Source of the DNA: Paenibacillus sp. FSL W8-0426
Lineage (GTDB): Bacteria; Bacillota; Bacilli; Paenibacillales; Paenibacillaceae
Direction: 5' to 3'
Assembly: GCF_037969725.1 (NCBI RefSeq)
Contig: NZ_CP150203.1
Location: 6,687,501-6,751,500, forward strand
DNA length: 64,000 bases
In this document: one piece after another, positions 53,460 through 62,535 of the stretch
How the letters are laid out: every line of letters starts with the position of its first letter
Position numbering within the stretch: the stretch's first letter is position 1
Notes under the pieces: model-generated
The model's database searches: none
Told to the model about the DNA's origin: nothing
What the model saw: only the letters and a program-made list of their open reading frames with translations
Position numbers and translations under genes: made by a program

Positions 53460-53810
53460 TCAAAACCGCTGAGCTGCCACGTTCTTTGGCGCCGGATTCG
53501 TGAATAGTTCCCATTTGCCGCGGAAACGGTCAAAGCTCATGGCCGCAGCCTGCTCCGCAATGCCCAATCCCCGGAATGGACGCAATACAAAAAACTCATG
53601 AACGAAGTAATCCGTACCTTTGGAGCAATGCGGCGGGGTGGCGATCAAAGTAAATCTGGCAGGGAGATCATCTACGGTAATGAGAAGCGGATAAAGGCAA
53701 CCTTTTTTCTCCCACCACACGTTCTGAACGTCGTACTGATCCTGCAATGTTCTGTATTCATCGCCATTATGGTGGAATGATCGTGCCGGTTTATGCTTAC
53801 AGCATGAATT
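53460..53810 (-). pseudogene. GNAT acetyltransferase remnant
   Basis: A frame reading FHHNGDEYRTLQDQYDVQ, then KGTDYFVHEFFVLRPFRGLG and NPAPKNVAAQRF. It is a GNAT with its acetyl-CoA loop, but the N-terminal part is gone: a stop belonging to the neighbouring frame lies upstream and there is no start with an SD. At the C terminus the expected Trp of the RFW motif is TGA at 53460, after which the frame continues RREARLSF. Truncated at both ends, so probably dead. Confidence 0.6.
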
Positions 53811-53816
53811 GCTTGG

Positions 53817-54089
53817 TCATGTTTCCTTTTTGCCGTACACGATTTTGCGGATGCTATCGTCCGAAAGGCAAAACTGTCCGGCCAGGTCGGCCATGCTTGC
53901 ACCGTCCGCAAATTGGGCGCGAATCTGCTCGTTTCGTCGTCGGACCAACGCCCTGGCGCCGGAGTTCTCGCCCCATTTTCGATGCATTTCCTTCGGTTTC
54001 GGAATATAGATCAACCCGCCCGGAAAATGCTGCTGCACCAGCTCCACAATTTCCGCAGGCAGTACGGTATGTGCATTCACGTATTTCAA
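53817..54089 (-). CDS. CD3324-type small HTH protein
   Basis: Small protein of 90 aa matching the CD3324 family: KYVNAHTVLPAEIVELVQQ, YIPKPKEMHRKWGENSGAR, and a C-terminal helix-turn-helix (ADLAGQFCLSDDSIRKIVY). Similar to the Mor-activator C-terminal fold. Probably a DNA-binding regulator; targets unknown. GGAGTGGAG-like SD precedes the ATG. Confidence 0.8.
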   Translation of the reverse strand: MKYVNAHTVLPAEIVELVQQHFPGGLIYIPKPKEMHRKWGENSGARALVRRRNEQIRAQFADGASMADLAGQFCLSDDSIRKIVYGKKET

Positions 54090-54275
54090 TTCGCTCCACT
54101 CCTTAAAATAAAGTTTTAAGGAAGCAGAGTCCTGAAATGAACGTTTGCCGCTAATCAGGCTTGGCGGTGGTGTTTATTAAGCTCCATGCAAAACAGCCGC
54201 CGCTGTTCATCCTGTGGACTCTGCATGGAGCGGCGATCCAATCTTCTTATGGGTTTTACCATGGTATCCCCCCTT

Positions 54276-55178
54276 CTACAGATATTGGTTCAAACTGCTC
54301 GCGAGCAGTTCCTTGACGGCTTCCTTCAGCCCATCCGGGCGAATGACCTCTACCTCAGGACCGTAGGATAGCAGCCTGCGAGCCGTGTACGGCATCTCTT
54401 CATGCGGCACCCGTCCGCGCCACGTATTCCCTTCAACGGTTTGGAACAACGGATCGGACCCGGCCAAGCGTTGGCCGAAATCGGTAAAACGAAGCACCAC
54501 CTCTTCGCCAGAACGCCCATCTTCGGCTCGAAGCCATGCTTGCAAATGCGGAACCGTGTCATCCGTCTGTTCAAGCACCCGGAGCGCCTTCATGCGATCC
54601 GTTCGGTACAGCAGCACCCGCTCGCGTCGCCGGGCCGGCATATACCAATACCCGTCATCGAAATAGATGCCGAGCGGGTACGCCTCGACTGTTTTCTCTC
54701 CGTTCCGGGAGTGATAGGTAAACGCAATGGCCCTCTTTTCCACCGCCGCTTGCAAAACGCCAGTCGTCACCGCTTCGGGCGCAACCGAGGGACGCTGCAT
54801 AAATGTGATATGCCGCCTCATCCGTGCGATCAGTTCCTGCACGTCTTCAGGCAAACTGCCGAAATATTGCTCGGCCAAATGCCCACGAATGGAACCATAA
54901 GGGAAGTCCGGAACCCGCTCCAGGTACTCCAGCATCATGAACAACCCGAGCGCCTCGGTTTGCGTCAATTGCAGCGGGGGCAGAATGCGGTTGGGGAGCA
55001 CCCGGTACCCGCCATGAACGCCTACCTCGGCGTACAGGGGAAAGCCCAGCTCCTGCAGATCGTTCAGGTCGCGTTGAATCGTCCGGACGGACACTTGAAA
55101 TCGCTCCGCGAGTTCGCGAGCGGTAAACTTTTTGCGCGAATCCATCAGACGCATGATGGCCAGTTGCCGATTATTCAT
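54276..55178 (-). CDS. YafY-type regulator with HTH and WYL domains
   Basis: Transcription regulator of 300 aa. N-terminal HTH_11 (about 5-60: FTARELAERFQVSVRTIQRDL) and a WYL domain (about 140-220: EKRAIAFTYHSRNGEKTVEAYPLGIYFDDGYWYMPARRR), ending in a WCX-type tail. WYL proteins sense nucleic-acid or other ligands. It is divergent from the DHFR-like gene, with a possible operator between (55194-55212), and probably controls it. Confidence 0.92.
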   Translation of the reverse strand: MNNRQLAIMRLMDSRKKFTARELAERFQVSVRTIQRDLNDLQELGFPLYAEVGVHGGYRVLPNRILPPLQLTQTEALGLFMMLEYLERVPDFPYGSIRGHLAEQYFGSLPEDVQELIARMRRHITFMQRPSVAPEAVTTGVLQAAVEKRAIAFTYHSRNGEKTVEAYPLGIYFDDGYWYMPARRRERVLLYRTDRMKALRVLEQTDDTVPHLQAWLRAEDGRSGEEVVLRFTDFGQRLAGSDPLFQTVEGNTWRGRVPHEEMPYTARRLLSYGPEVEVIRPDGLKEAVKELLASSLNQYL

Positions 55179-55193
55179 TTTACCCCGCCTAAC

Positions 55194-55212
55194 TACGTCA
55201 TTTTATGTCGTA
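55194..55212. promoter_or_regulatory. Imperfect palindrome between WYL and DHFR-like genes
   Basis: TACGTCATTTTATGTCGTA, an inverted repeat with 6 of 8 arm positions matching. It sits in the 79-nt divergent spacer and is the best operator candidate for the WYL regulator. Confidence 0.45.
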
Positions 55213-55257
55213 ATTATAGTTTACCATAGTGTTATATCGAAAGGAGTGATCAATACT

Positions 55258-55791
55258 ATGCCAAAACGTAAAACGATTCTGTACATTGCCGCAAGTCTCG
55301 ATGGATACATCGCCAAACCGGACGGTTCGGTGGATTGGCTGCACGACGTAGAAGGAGATGGCGGGGATAACGGCTATGGGGCCTTTTACGCCAGGATCGG
55401 AACGGTGGTTATGGGGCGCAGCACCTATGAAGAGGTGCTCACGCTTACGGATGATTTCCCTTATGCGGGTAAACCGACATATGTCCTGTCCCGTACGCCT
55501 CAGCCTCCCTCTCCGCATGTGCAATTTACGGACGAAGACGTCGCGACCCTCATCCCGAAGCTGCAGCAAATCTCCGAAGGCGATGTCTGGATTGTCGGGG
55601 GCGGAAAGCTCGTACAGACGATATTGGAAAAAAGACTGCTGGACGAGATGGAAATTGCCATCATCCCGAAAATTTTGGGCAATGGCATCCCCTTGTTCCC
55701 TGTGGGTACCCTCCCCAGCGACTGGACGATGGTCGGCACGCAAACGTTGGGACAGATCGTATCAGTCCGGTATCAATCGAAGGCAAACTAG
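55258..55791 (+). CDS. Dihydrofolate reductase family protein (RibD C-terminal type)
   Basis: Protein of 177 aa with the RibD_C/DHFR fold, like YwjB and YyaP. Seen: LYIAASLDGYIAKPDGSVDWL, VVMGRSTYEEVL, DVWIVGGGKLVQTILEKRLLDEMEIAIIPKILGNGIPLF. It probably binds NADPH, but genuine dihydrofolate reductase activity is not expected. Start: ATG CCA at 55258, 11 nt after AAAGGAG. Divergent partner is a WYL regulator. Confidence 0.9.
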   Translation: MPKRKTILYIAASLDGYIAKPDGSVDWLHDVEGDGGDNGYGAFYARIGTVVMGRSTYEEVLTLTDDFPYAGKPTYVLSRTPQPPSPHVQFTDEDVATLIPKLQQISEGDVWIVGGGKLVQTILEKRLLDEMEIAIIPKILGNGIPLFPVGTLPSDWTMVGTQTLGQIVSVRYQSKAN

Positions 55792-55810
55792 GCGGGGAAT
55801 CCCGCCTTTT
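55791..55810 (+). terminator. Terminator after DHFR-like gene
   Basis: GGCGGG and CCCGCC around GAAT, followed by TTTT; the stem begins at the last base of the stop codon. Confidence 0.75.
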
Positions 55811-55868
55811 CGTTGGGGAATACATCCGTGCCGCGCTACGTCCAATCCATCGATCTCGGGGCGCCAGA

Positions 55869-56711
55869 TCAAAGGCTCGGATATTTATCCAGCTTAAGCC
55901 AATCGCCCATCTGTTTCCGGGTCAGCTTGCGCACAGGTTTAACCTTTTCGCTCTTCGCGTCATACCGGAACAAAATGAAGCGGTCAGACGGGTGCTCGCT
56001 AATAAAATCGAAGACTTTCCCGTTCTTATGCCACAAAATCAGGCTTGTGCTGATATAGTTGGTCGTCCGGGGCAGCCGAAGTACGCTGTCTTTCGCGGCA
56101 TCATAGATCGCAAGGGTGCTTTTGGACGGATCTCCATAGGAAAAGGCGATCTGCTCTCCCGTCGGGGACCATTGATATGCCGTAATGGTTTCGAGAGTTC
56201 CCTTCACCTCTTGTTGCAGGCGATCGTTCAAGACGACGCTTTCCCCCGTGTCCAGGTTAACCAGCAGCAATGATGCCCCGGCGCTGCGGCTTGCCTGAAT
56301 GGCCACCCATCCTGCGGCAGGCGATTCGGCGACGCTCGCAAGGTCCAGCCAGGAATCGTCGTAATCGGCCGTGTCGAGCTCGTGCCGCACTGTGCCCTTT
56401 TGGATCACGATGGATTCGATGACGTTCTGTTCAAAGTCCGCTTTATCTTCCTTTAGAACGGTATGCGCGGTTACGGTCAAGCCTTTGCCTGTCCAAACGA
56501 TGCTTCCGGGTGCTGTTTTTTTGGCATATTGAGTTACGTTCTGGTACACCACTGACGAAGCAGCGCTGACTTGGGATACAGCCTGCTTTGACGTCTGCCC
56601 TTGCGCCGATGCCGCTAGCGTTGAATTGGGGATTGTCCCCAACACTCCCGCCATAACGACAACTCCGCACAATAACAGCACCGACGCCTTTCTGATCGCC
56701 ACGTATTTCAT
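55869..56711 (-). CDS. Secreted beta-propeller-like protein of unknown function
   Basis: Exported protein of 280 aa: signal peptide 1-34 (VLLLCGVVVMAGVLG, TLAASAQ), then a beta-rich part with TolB/WD40-like blades (AYQWSPTGEQIAFSYGDPSKSTLAIYDAAKD, LILWHKNGKVFDFISEHPS). Too short for a full propeller. No enzyme motif. It follows 34 nt after the SGNH hydrolase gene on the same strand, so both may share a transcript. Confidence 0.75.
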   Translation of the reverse strand: MKYVAIRKASVLLLCGVVVMAGVLGTIPNSTLAASAQGQTSKQAVSQVSAASSVVYQNVTQYAKKTAPGSIVWTGKGLTVTAHTVLKEDKADFEQNVIESIVIQKGTVRHELDTADYDDSWLDLASVAESPAAGWVAIQASRSAGASLLLVNLDTGESVVLNDRLQQEVKGTLETITAYQWSPTGEQIAFSYGDPSKSTLAIYDAAKDSVLRLPRTTNYISTSLILWHKNGKVFDFISEHPSDRFILFRYDAKSEKVKPVRKLTRKQMGDWLKLDKYPSL

Positions 56712-56745
56712 TGGCCGACTTCCTTTCTCTACCGAAATTATAGGT

Positions 56746-57867
56746 TTATATGATGCCTTCGAGATAATCGCTTAACGCTTCGGCCGCCCTGCGATGGGAC
56801 GACTCCCCTGGATGGCTTCTGGCTCCCATCGTTGCTTGCGTCGTGTCGGGGAGCTGGAAAATGGATACCTTGCGGTCTCCCGTCCGGTGGACATAACGAT
56901 CCACAGCACGGTAAATCGCCGGCATCATCGGCGAGCCGAGCATGCCGTAAGCCCATACGATCCAGGCCTTGGCATTGTTGTCGCGCAGCTTGTCGAGAAA
57001 CCGCTCAGCCGCCCTTTCGAACGCGGCCAGATCATCCTCGTTAAAGGAGCCGTCGTCATTCAATCTTTGCTTATGCACCTGCCCGGTCACCGGGTCCTTC
57101 CATGCCGGCGTCCGAAATGCGCCGCCATCGTTGCTGCCCAAGTTGACCACAATGACATCGGGCTGCCATGACGAAAAATCGTGAAGATTGGCTGCGCCCA
57201 GTTCCCGGTTGGTCTCTCCTGTGAGCAAGCCGCATACTTGCTCATAGTAATCCGGGATGTTGCCGTGCGGATTGTTGTCCCAACTCGTCATCACGCCCCA
57301 CCCGCTCTGGGAAATGACCCGATACTCCGCATCCAGCGCAGCTGCGGTCAGGAACGTGTAATTTTGTATTGCGCTGAACCACATCGGAATCCAGTCTTCT
57401 TCCTGCCTGGCACCGATGGCACCCTCTCCGGAAGTGATGCTGTCTCCAATGAATTCGATCTTGCGCGGGCGTTCGCGCACCGGCAGAAATTCGCCATCCG
57501 TTCGCACGGCATGCATTTGCAGTACGCAGCCGGGATCGGCACTCATGGCCTGCACCTCCTTGACGATCCGCACGTTTGTCGTTTTGAGCGGATTCATTCC
57601 CCGAAAGAGGCAGATCCAATTCCGACCTTCCGCCAGCATCTGCCTGCTGACCGGCACACCGTTCACCAGCACGCTGATCCAGGACTCGTATAGTTCATAA
57701 CGCGACTCGACCTCAAGCCACAGCTCGCTTCCTTGCACATTCAATTCCAGTGCGCTTCCCGTCCAGAACAGGGTCAAGGGCGACAAATTTCCCGTCGTGC
57801 GGCCATGCACCTTGAGATGTTTCACTTCTGTTAGCTCGAAATGCTGCAAACGCTTATGGGCCTTCAT
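56746..57867 (-). CDS. SGNH/GDSL hydrolase, CE2-like
   Basis: Esterase of 373 aa with the carbohydrate-esterase-2 build: N-terminal jelly-roll (about 1-125: LFWTGSALELNVQGSELWLEVE) and an SGNH domain (130-373). Catalytic signs: Ser in FIGDSITSGEG near 143, Asn in VVNLGSNDGGAF, and Asp/His in GARSHPGESSHRRAAE near the end. Family members remove acetyl groups from sugars. No signal peptide, so it probably works on imported acetylated oligosaccharides. Confidence 0.88.
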   Translation of the reverse strand: MKAHKRLQHFELTEVKHLKVHGRTTGNLSPLTLFWTGSALELNVQGSELWLEVESRYELYESWISVLVNGVPVSRQMLAEGRNWICLFRGMNPLKTTNVRIVKEVQAMSADPGCVLQMHAVRTDGEFLPVRERPRKIEFIGDSITSGEGAIGARQEEDWIPMWFSAIQNYTFLTAAALDAEYRVISQSGWGVMTSWDNNPHGNIPDYYEQVCGLLTGETNRELGAANLHDFSSWQPDVIVVNLGSNDGGAFRTPAWKDPVTGQVHKQRLNDDGSFNEDDLAAFERAAERFLDKLRDNNAKAWIVWAYGMLGSPMMPAIYRAVDRYVHRTGDRKVSIFQLPDTTQATMGARSHPGESSHRRAAEALSDYLEGII

Positions 57868-57920
57868 GCTAAATCCTCCTGCCGATAGGGAATTTACTCT
57901 ACCTTAGTAAACAACAAATA

Positions 57921-58418
57921 TTATGATTCGTTGCCATTCGTTGATATATAACGCTGAAAAAGCAGCTTGTACTCTTCATACCAGTGCTGCCATTCCTCTG
58001 TTCGGGACCCTAGCGTCCGCCCGTCAAGAAGCTCTTCAATGACGCGGAGGCAGACATGCCAGCCTGCAACGTCTTTGGGCGTATGGCTTGTCACACGGCC
58101 GATCGATTCCAGCAGCAAGAGGCGGCAGCCTTCCGTTTCAGGGTATAGTTCAAATCTCACCAGATCATCGCCCCATGTAAATTCGAGCACCGAGTTCGTC
58201 TGGGCTTCCGTAATCTTCATTTCTTCAAACGTACCGTCCTGCATGTCAAACCGGATCACGCCGCCGGTATCCAGTTCCATGACCTCCAACTCGGGAAACC
58301 ACCATTTTAGTTTGTCATTGTCCGTTAGATACGACCACACGTTTTGAACCGAATGCTTCCATAGACGTTCGAATCGAACAACCACGCCCTTCGGAGTTTG
58401 CTGCACTTCCGCGATCAT
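57921..58418 (-). CDS. SRPBCC/AHSA1 domain protein
   Basis: Single-domain START-like protein, 165 aa (Activator of Hsp90 ATPase homologue 1-like). Seen: VVRFERLWKHSVQNVWSYLTDNDKLKWWFPELEVMELDTGGVIRF and VLEFTWGDDLVRFELYPETEGCRLLL. Probably binds a small hydrophobic ligand; function unknown. An ArsR regulator often accompanies such genes, but none lies here. Confidence 0.88.
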   Translation of the reverse strand: MIAEVQQTPKGVVVRFERLWKHSVQNVWSYLTDNDKLKWWFPELEVMELDTGGVIRFDMQDGTFEEMKITEAQTNSVLEFTWGDDLVRFELYPETEGCRLLLLESIGRVTSHTPKDVAGWHVCLRVIEELLDGRTLGSRTEEWQHWYEEYKLLFQRYISTNGNES

Positions 58419-58620
58419 GATCGGCCTCCTTATTTGTATATTCGTATGGCATGTTCAACATTTGTTGAAATCGTACTTGCGAATGCATCCACCCGCCAAT
58501 ACCATCCATATATTGGTGGATTTTGTTTGTCCTGATTGTTGCACAGCCCTGGCGTAAAAGCAATACAGCGCTTTCGGCCTTTTCGGAGCTCGTGACACCC
58601 CGCGATCTGCCCTGCCCTAT

Positions 58621-59934
58621 CTACTCCGAACCAAACGTATCGTGCATCTCAGATGACTTCAGCAGCTTCGCCTTCGGTATGAATACATCGAATTTGGCCC
58701 CCTGCTCCCCTTCCACACCGTCGCTGACCGTGATGCTTCCACCCAGGGACTGCACGATATCCCTCACATGGGATAGACCGATACCGGTGGCCGCAATGCC
58801 TGCCTCATTGAACTTTGTCGTGTAACCCGGCTCGAAAATGACTTCGCGTTTGGCAGCGGGAATTCCCTTTCCGGAATCCATGACGGTGACATGCAGGTTC
58901 TCCCCCCGCTCCAGCACGCGGATGTCGATGGTGCCGCTTTTGTCGACGGCCTCTACGGCGTTCGCCAACAGATTGTTCACTACCGTCAGCAGCGGTATGT
59001 AATAGGCCGTCTCGCAATCCATCTGCTGCTGTACGCGGATCTGAATCCGTTTGCCCAACATTTCGCCGTATTTCCGGTTTCCCCTTATCGCAAAATGAAT
59101 AACCTCCGACACGCTCATATGGACGGCTTTCCCGTTATCGTACAGTTTCAACAACCCCGCCAGTATGCGTTGCGAATCCTTCTTGACCTCATGAATCTGC
59201 TGAGCAATTCCCAGCATGCGCTGGCTGTACTGCCCCAGCCCCTGCTCACGCAGATCGCGATAAAGCTCATAGCTGTCTGCGGCGATGCTTTCGATCGTTT
59301 TCATCGACTTCTTAAGGTAAAACACTTCACCATACAGGCCCGAGTCCACGCTGAGCATCTGCTCCATCCGCTTTTCCTGCTCCGCATGGAGAAGGCGCAT
59401 CTGTCGTACGGTGATGCTGCTATACAGACCAATCACGAAGTAGCTTCGCAAGCAGGCTACCACAAGCAGATACAGCCATCCGCGGATGGAAAATATATCC
59501 GATCCCACCAGCACACCTCGAAAAAGAAGCTCCACGAGGTTGGAGGAAAAGTCGATGACGGCAATCATTCCTCCCAGCAGAAGCGGCTGCAGCTCGTTAA
59601 AGCGATACTTGAGCTTGCTCAGCATCCACGCGAATACGATGTAATACATGCCGGCCCCGATATTGTTCAGCACGCCTTCCAGAATGGACCAGTCATGCTT
59701 CTGGAGCAGCCAATCGCCCGTCTGGAATGCAAAGCTGGCAGCCCCCGTCATGATTCCGGTCTTCAGGTAAGGCAGATTGGGCAGAATCATCAGCAGCAGC
59801 AAAAAAATGCTGACGCCCAGACCGATGCGAAACACATCTTCCCGAAAAGGGTAAATTCTGAATTGTGCGCCGACTGCCGTAGCCAAGGCTACCGCGCTCA
59901 TCTGCACATTTTCGTTTCTGAACCAATTGCGCAT
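58621..59934 (-). CDS. Sensor histidine kinase, GHKL type (GlnK/YcbA-like)
   Basis: Membrane kinase of 437 aa. Five or six transmembrane helices (residues 10-195), a coiled coil (200-230) and a catalytic part: a phospho-acceptor region in EVKKDSQRILAGL (about 270), N-box VVNNLLANAVEAVDK, G1 VMDSGKGIP, G2 GIGLSHVRDIVQSLGG. The build is like DcuS/CitA-type kinases without the sensor loop and like B. subtilis GlnK. No response-regulator gene adjoins it, so it is an orphan here. Confidence 0.88.
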   Translation of the reverse strand: MRNWFRNENVQMSAVALATAVGAQFRIYPFREDVFRIGLGVSIFLLLLMILPNLPYLKTGIMTGAASFAFQTGDWLLQKHDWSILEGVLNNIGAGMYYIVFAWMLSKLKYRFNELQPLLLGGMIAVIDFSSNLVELLFRGVLVGSDIFSIRGWLYLLVVACLRSYFVIGLYSSITVRQMRLLHAEQEKRMEQMLSVDSGLYGEVFYLKKSMKTIESIAADSYELYRDLREQGLGQYSQRMLGIAQQIHEVKKDSQRILAGLLKLYDNGKAVHMSVSEVIHFAIRGNRKYGEMLGKRIQIRVQQQMDCETAYYIPLLTVVNNLLANAVEAVDKSGTIDIRVLERGENLHVTVMDSGKGIPAAKREVIFEPGYTTKFNEAGIAATGIGLSHVRDIVQSLGGSITVSDGVEGEQGAKFDVFIPKAKLLKSSEMHDTFGSE

Positions 59935-60241
59935 AAGATCCTCCGACGATTTCTTGTTCCGCGCCGCTGTTTAACGCAGCGACTATGAGATTACACCATC
60001 TAATATACAGCAGTCTTAGCATGATCAAGCAAAAAATAAGTGCCGCGCATCGCGTAATCATTAGAAATTTTCCGAAAACCTTGTTATGCTGCACAGGAAT
60101 CGGGCTTCTTTTGTCCAATATTTCTCAATATCTGGTTTGCCTTCCGATTTCCCAGGTCCAAAAGAGCGTGTATGATGAAGGTAGAAAGTTCAGTTCAGAT
60201 TCTCGGCTTAACATGTCCAGTTACATAAGGGAGAGATGAAG
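59935..60241. other. Divergent spacer between kinase and DUF2252 genes
   Basis: AT-rich stretch of 300 nt with no gene, hairpin or convincing promoter pair seen. Confidence 0.3.
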
Positions 60242-61609
60242 ATGGTGCATGAATCGATTACAGAAGGCGTTATGCGCACGCGCAGCAAGCTGCGGAAAGA
60301 TTTGCTGGTTTCGGTTTTTAACGAGTTCGACGAAAGCATGATGCAACTGGACTCTCTTAAACGAGAGGAGAAGTACCGCAAAATGTCGCTGTCTCCGTTT
60401 TCTTTTTTCCGGGGAAGTGCCTACCTGTTCTATTTCGATGCCACGCGGCAGTATTTCCCCTATCACACGCGGGCGGACCGTCCAACCTGGATTCAGGGCG
60501 ACCTGCACTTCGAGAACTTCGGCGCGTTCCATATTCAAGGCAGGCAGATCGTATACGACGTCAACGACTTTGATGAAGGGTACCTGGGCAGTTATCTGTA
60601 TGACGTGCTCCGCATGTCCAGCAGCGTGGCTCTTGTGGGCAGGCAGTTCGGTTATGCCGAGGCGGAGCAAAAGGAACTGATTCAAACCTATCTCCGCGCC
60701 TACGCGAAACAGATTCGCCGTTTTGCCGCCGGAAAGGACGACCCCGCCACCTTTATGATGAACGTACAGACGGCGAAGGGTCCTGTACGCAAGCTGCTGC
60801 GCAAATTAGAAAAACGCAAGCAAGCCCATTTTCTCGAAAAGGTTACGGCACAGATGCAGGACGGCCGCGCATTCCTGGAAAATTCCGAGCTGGTCGTGCC
60901 GGAAGCATCGGAACAACGCCGGTTGGAGCAAGCTTGGACCGATTATCTGGATACGGTGGCGGAGCGGCATCCCGACGATGGCCATTATGCCATTAAAGAT
61001 GTTGCGGTCAAACACGGCTCAGGCACGGCTTCCATCGGCCTTGATCGGTATTATCTGCTGATCGAGGGCGAGAAGGGCCATAACGATGAGGACGATACGA
61101 TTCTGGAGGTCAAAGAGGTTCGCGTGCCGGTTCCCGCCTATTTCCTGCCCTATTCCGAGTCGTTCTGGGCGCATTTCGGACATCAGGGCAAACGTGTGGT
61201 TACCACCCAGCAGGCGATGCATCATCAGGCCGATGCTTATCTTGGCTATCTCACCGTCGAAGGCCGCGATTTCTATGTCCGGGAACGCTCGCCTTACAAA
61301 AAACGGCTCAAGCCGCAAAACATCCAGAGCATTCAGGATATGCGCCAGGTACTTCGGGCCATGGGCAAATTAACGGCCAAAATGCACGCCCGCGCCGACA
61401 TCGATGTCGCGAGCGGCATTCTTTCTTACCATAGCGAGCAGGAAATCGCCCACGCCATAGGAAGCGATATAGATGCTTTTGCCCGCTATATCGCGGACTG
61501 GAGCTATCTGTACGCGAATCAAGCGGAGCGGGACTATGCCTTGTTTACCGAGTGGATTGAGGAACGGTTCGGCATTGCCAAAGAGGAGAAGCTTGTGCCT
61601 AACATGTAG
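60242..61609 (+). CDS. DUF2252 family protein
   Basis: Protein of 455 aa with the DUF2252 signatures: SPFSFFRGSAYLFYFD, TWIQGDLHFENFGAF and YDVNDFDEGYLGSYLYDVLRM near 90-120, which resemble a kinase-like (aminoglycoside phosphotransferase-fold) active site with DxHxxN and D. Function unknown. Start: ATG at 60242, 8 nt after GGGAG; the ATG at 60236 is too close to that SD. Confidence 0.9.
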   Translation: MVHESITEGVMRTRSKLRKDLLVSVFNEFDESMMQLDSLKREEKYRKMSLSPFSFFRGSAYLFYFDATRQYFPYHTRADRPTWIQGDLHFENFGAFHIQGRQIVYDVNDFDEGYLGSYLYDVLRMSSSVALVGRQFGYAEAEQKELIQTYLRAYAKQIRRFAAGKDDPATFMMNVQTAKGPVRKLLRKLEKRKQAHFLEKVTAQMQDGRAFLENSELVVPEASEQRRLEQAWTDYLDTVAERHPDDGHYAIKDVAVKHGSGTASIGLDRYYLLIEGEKGHNDEDDTILEVKEVRVPVPAYFLPYSESFWAHFGHQGKRVVTTQQAMHHQADAYLGYLTVEGRDFYVRERSPYKKRLKPQNIQSIQDMRQVLRAMGKLTAKMHARADIDVASGILSYHSEQEIAHAIGSDIDAFARYIADWSYLYANQAERDYALFTEWIEERFGIAKEEKLVPNM

Positions 61610-61624
61610 GTTCTGTCATCTTCA

Positions 61625-61681
61625 AAAAAACAGTGGTTGCCTGTAGGAAGCGCTATGCCTCCCCGGCAACCACTGTTTTTT
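61625..61681. terminator. Bidirectional terminator after DUF2252 gene
   Basis: AAAAAACAGTGGTTGCC (61625-61641) and GGCAACCACTGTTTTTT (61665-61681), a perfect 17-bp stem with a 23-nt loop, between converging genes. Confidence 0.88.
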
Positions 61682-61793
61682 CATGATCATCCCGTATTTC
61701 CTAAGGCTCCGCAGGTCAATTCGGCAATTCGGGGCACCGGGACGTCAGCCCCATTCAGCACGGGAGGGTGCATTTACTGCAAAAGCATAATTA

Positions 61794-62504
61794 TCACCAC
61801 GGAAGCTCGTTATCCATATAGTAGAATCCGCCGGTAGGGCCGTCCGCAGGCAAGGTCGCGAGGCGAACCGCCGTTGTCGCCCCTTCCTCTGGCGACAATT
61901 CCGCTTTGTTCCCGCCCATCTGCGTTTTCACGAGGCCCGGATGTACAGAGTTGACCTTCACGTTGGTTTCTGCTGTTTTCTGAGCCCAGTAGGCAGTCAG
62001 CATGTTAAGCGCGGCTTTGGACGCTGCATAGGCCGGCGTGCCAATCCGCTGCACAAGCGCTTCCGTGGACATCATGCGGATGGAGCCGATGGCACTGCTC
62101 TGGTTGACGATTCTGCCCGCTTCGCTCTTGAGCAGCAAGGGGAGCAAGGCCTCCGTAATGTAATAGGGAGCGAACGCGTTGACTTCAAATGTATCCCGGA
62201 ACGCATCCCCTGCGTAATCTGCATTTTCAAGCCATACCCCTGCATTGTTCACCAAAATATCGAGTCGGCCATACGTGCTTGCGATATGCTCGGCCAGCGC
62301 TTCGATATGGGCAGCATTGGTGACTTCAAGCTCTACTCCGCTCGCCGCAATTCCTTCTTCCCGGAGCCTGGCTGCGGTTTCGTCCGCCGCCGCTTGGGTT
62401 CGAGCCGCAACCAGTACCGTAATCCCTTGCTGTCCCAACTGTCTGGCCACCTCGTAGCCGATGCCTTTATTCGCTCCGGTAATTAATGCGATTTTATTTT
62501 CCAT
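61794..62504 (-). CDS. Short-chain dehydrogenase (carbonyl reductase-like)
   Basis: SDR of 236 aa. TGANKGIG at 9-16 (as in carbonyl reductases of this group), NNAG near 90, serine in VNQSSAIGS, catalytic YAASK near 157. VHPGLVKTQMGGNKAELSPEEGA is typical of carbonyl reductase-like SDRs in Gram-positives. Third gene after TetR and an NAD(P)H oxidoreductase on the same strand; the 31-nt gap suggests co-transcription and a role with reactive carbonyls or quinones. Confidence 0.9.
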   Translation of the reverse strand: MENKIALITGANKGIGYEVARQLGQQGITVLVAARTQAAADETAARLREEGIAASGVELEVTNAAHIEALAEHIASTYGRLDILVNNAGVWLENADYAGDAFRDTFEVNAFAPYYITEALLPLLLKSEAGRIVNQSSAIGSIRMMSTEALVQRIGTPAYAASKAALNMLTAYWAQKTAETNVKVNSVHPGLVKTQMGGNKAELSPEEGATTAVRLATLPADGPTGGFYYMDNELPW

Positions 62505-62535
62505 TTCAATCTCCTCCTCTATGTTTAACCACGTT

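Noticed and set aside
54402..55229. 275-codon plus-strand frame
   Set aside because: Antisense to the WYL regulator, which has clear HTH and WYL motifs; no SD.
58891..59988. 365-codon plus-strand frame
   Set aside because: Antisense to the GHKL kinase; His/Gln-rich shadow composition.
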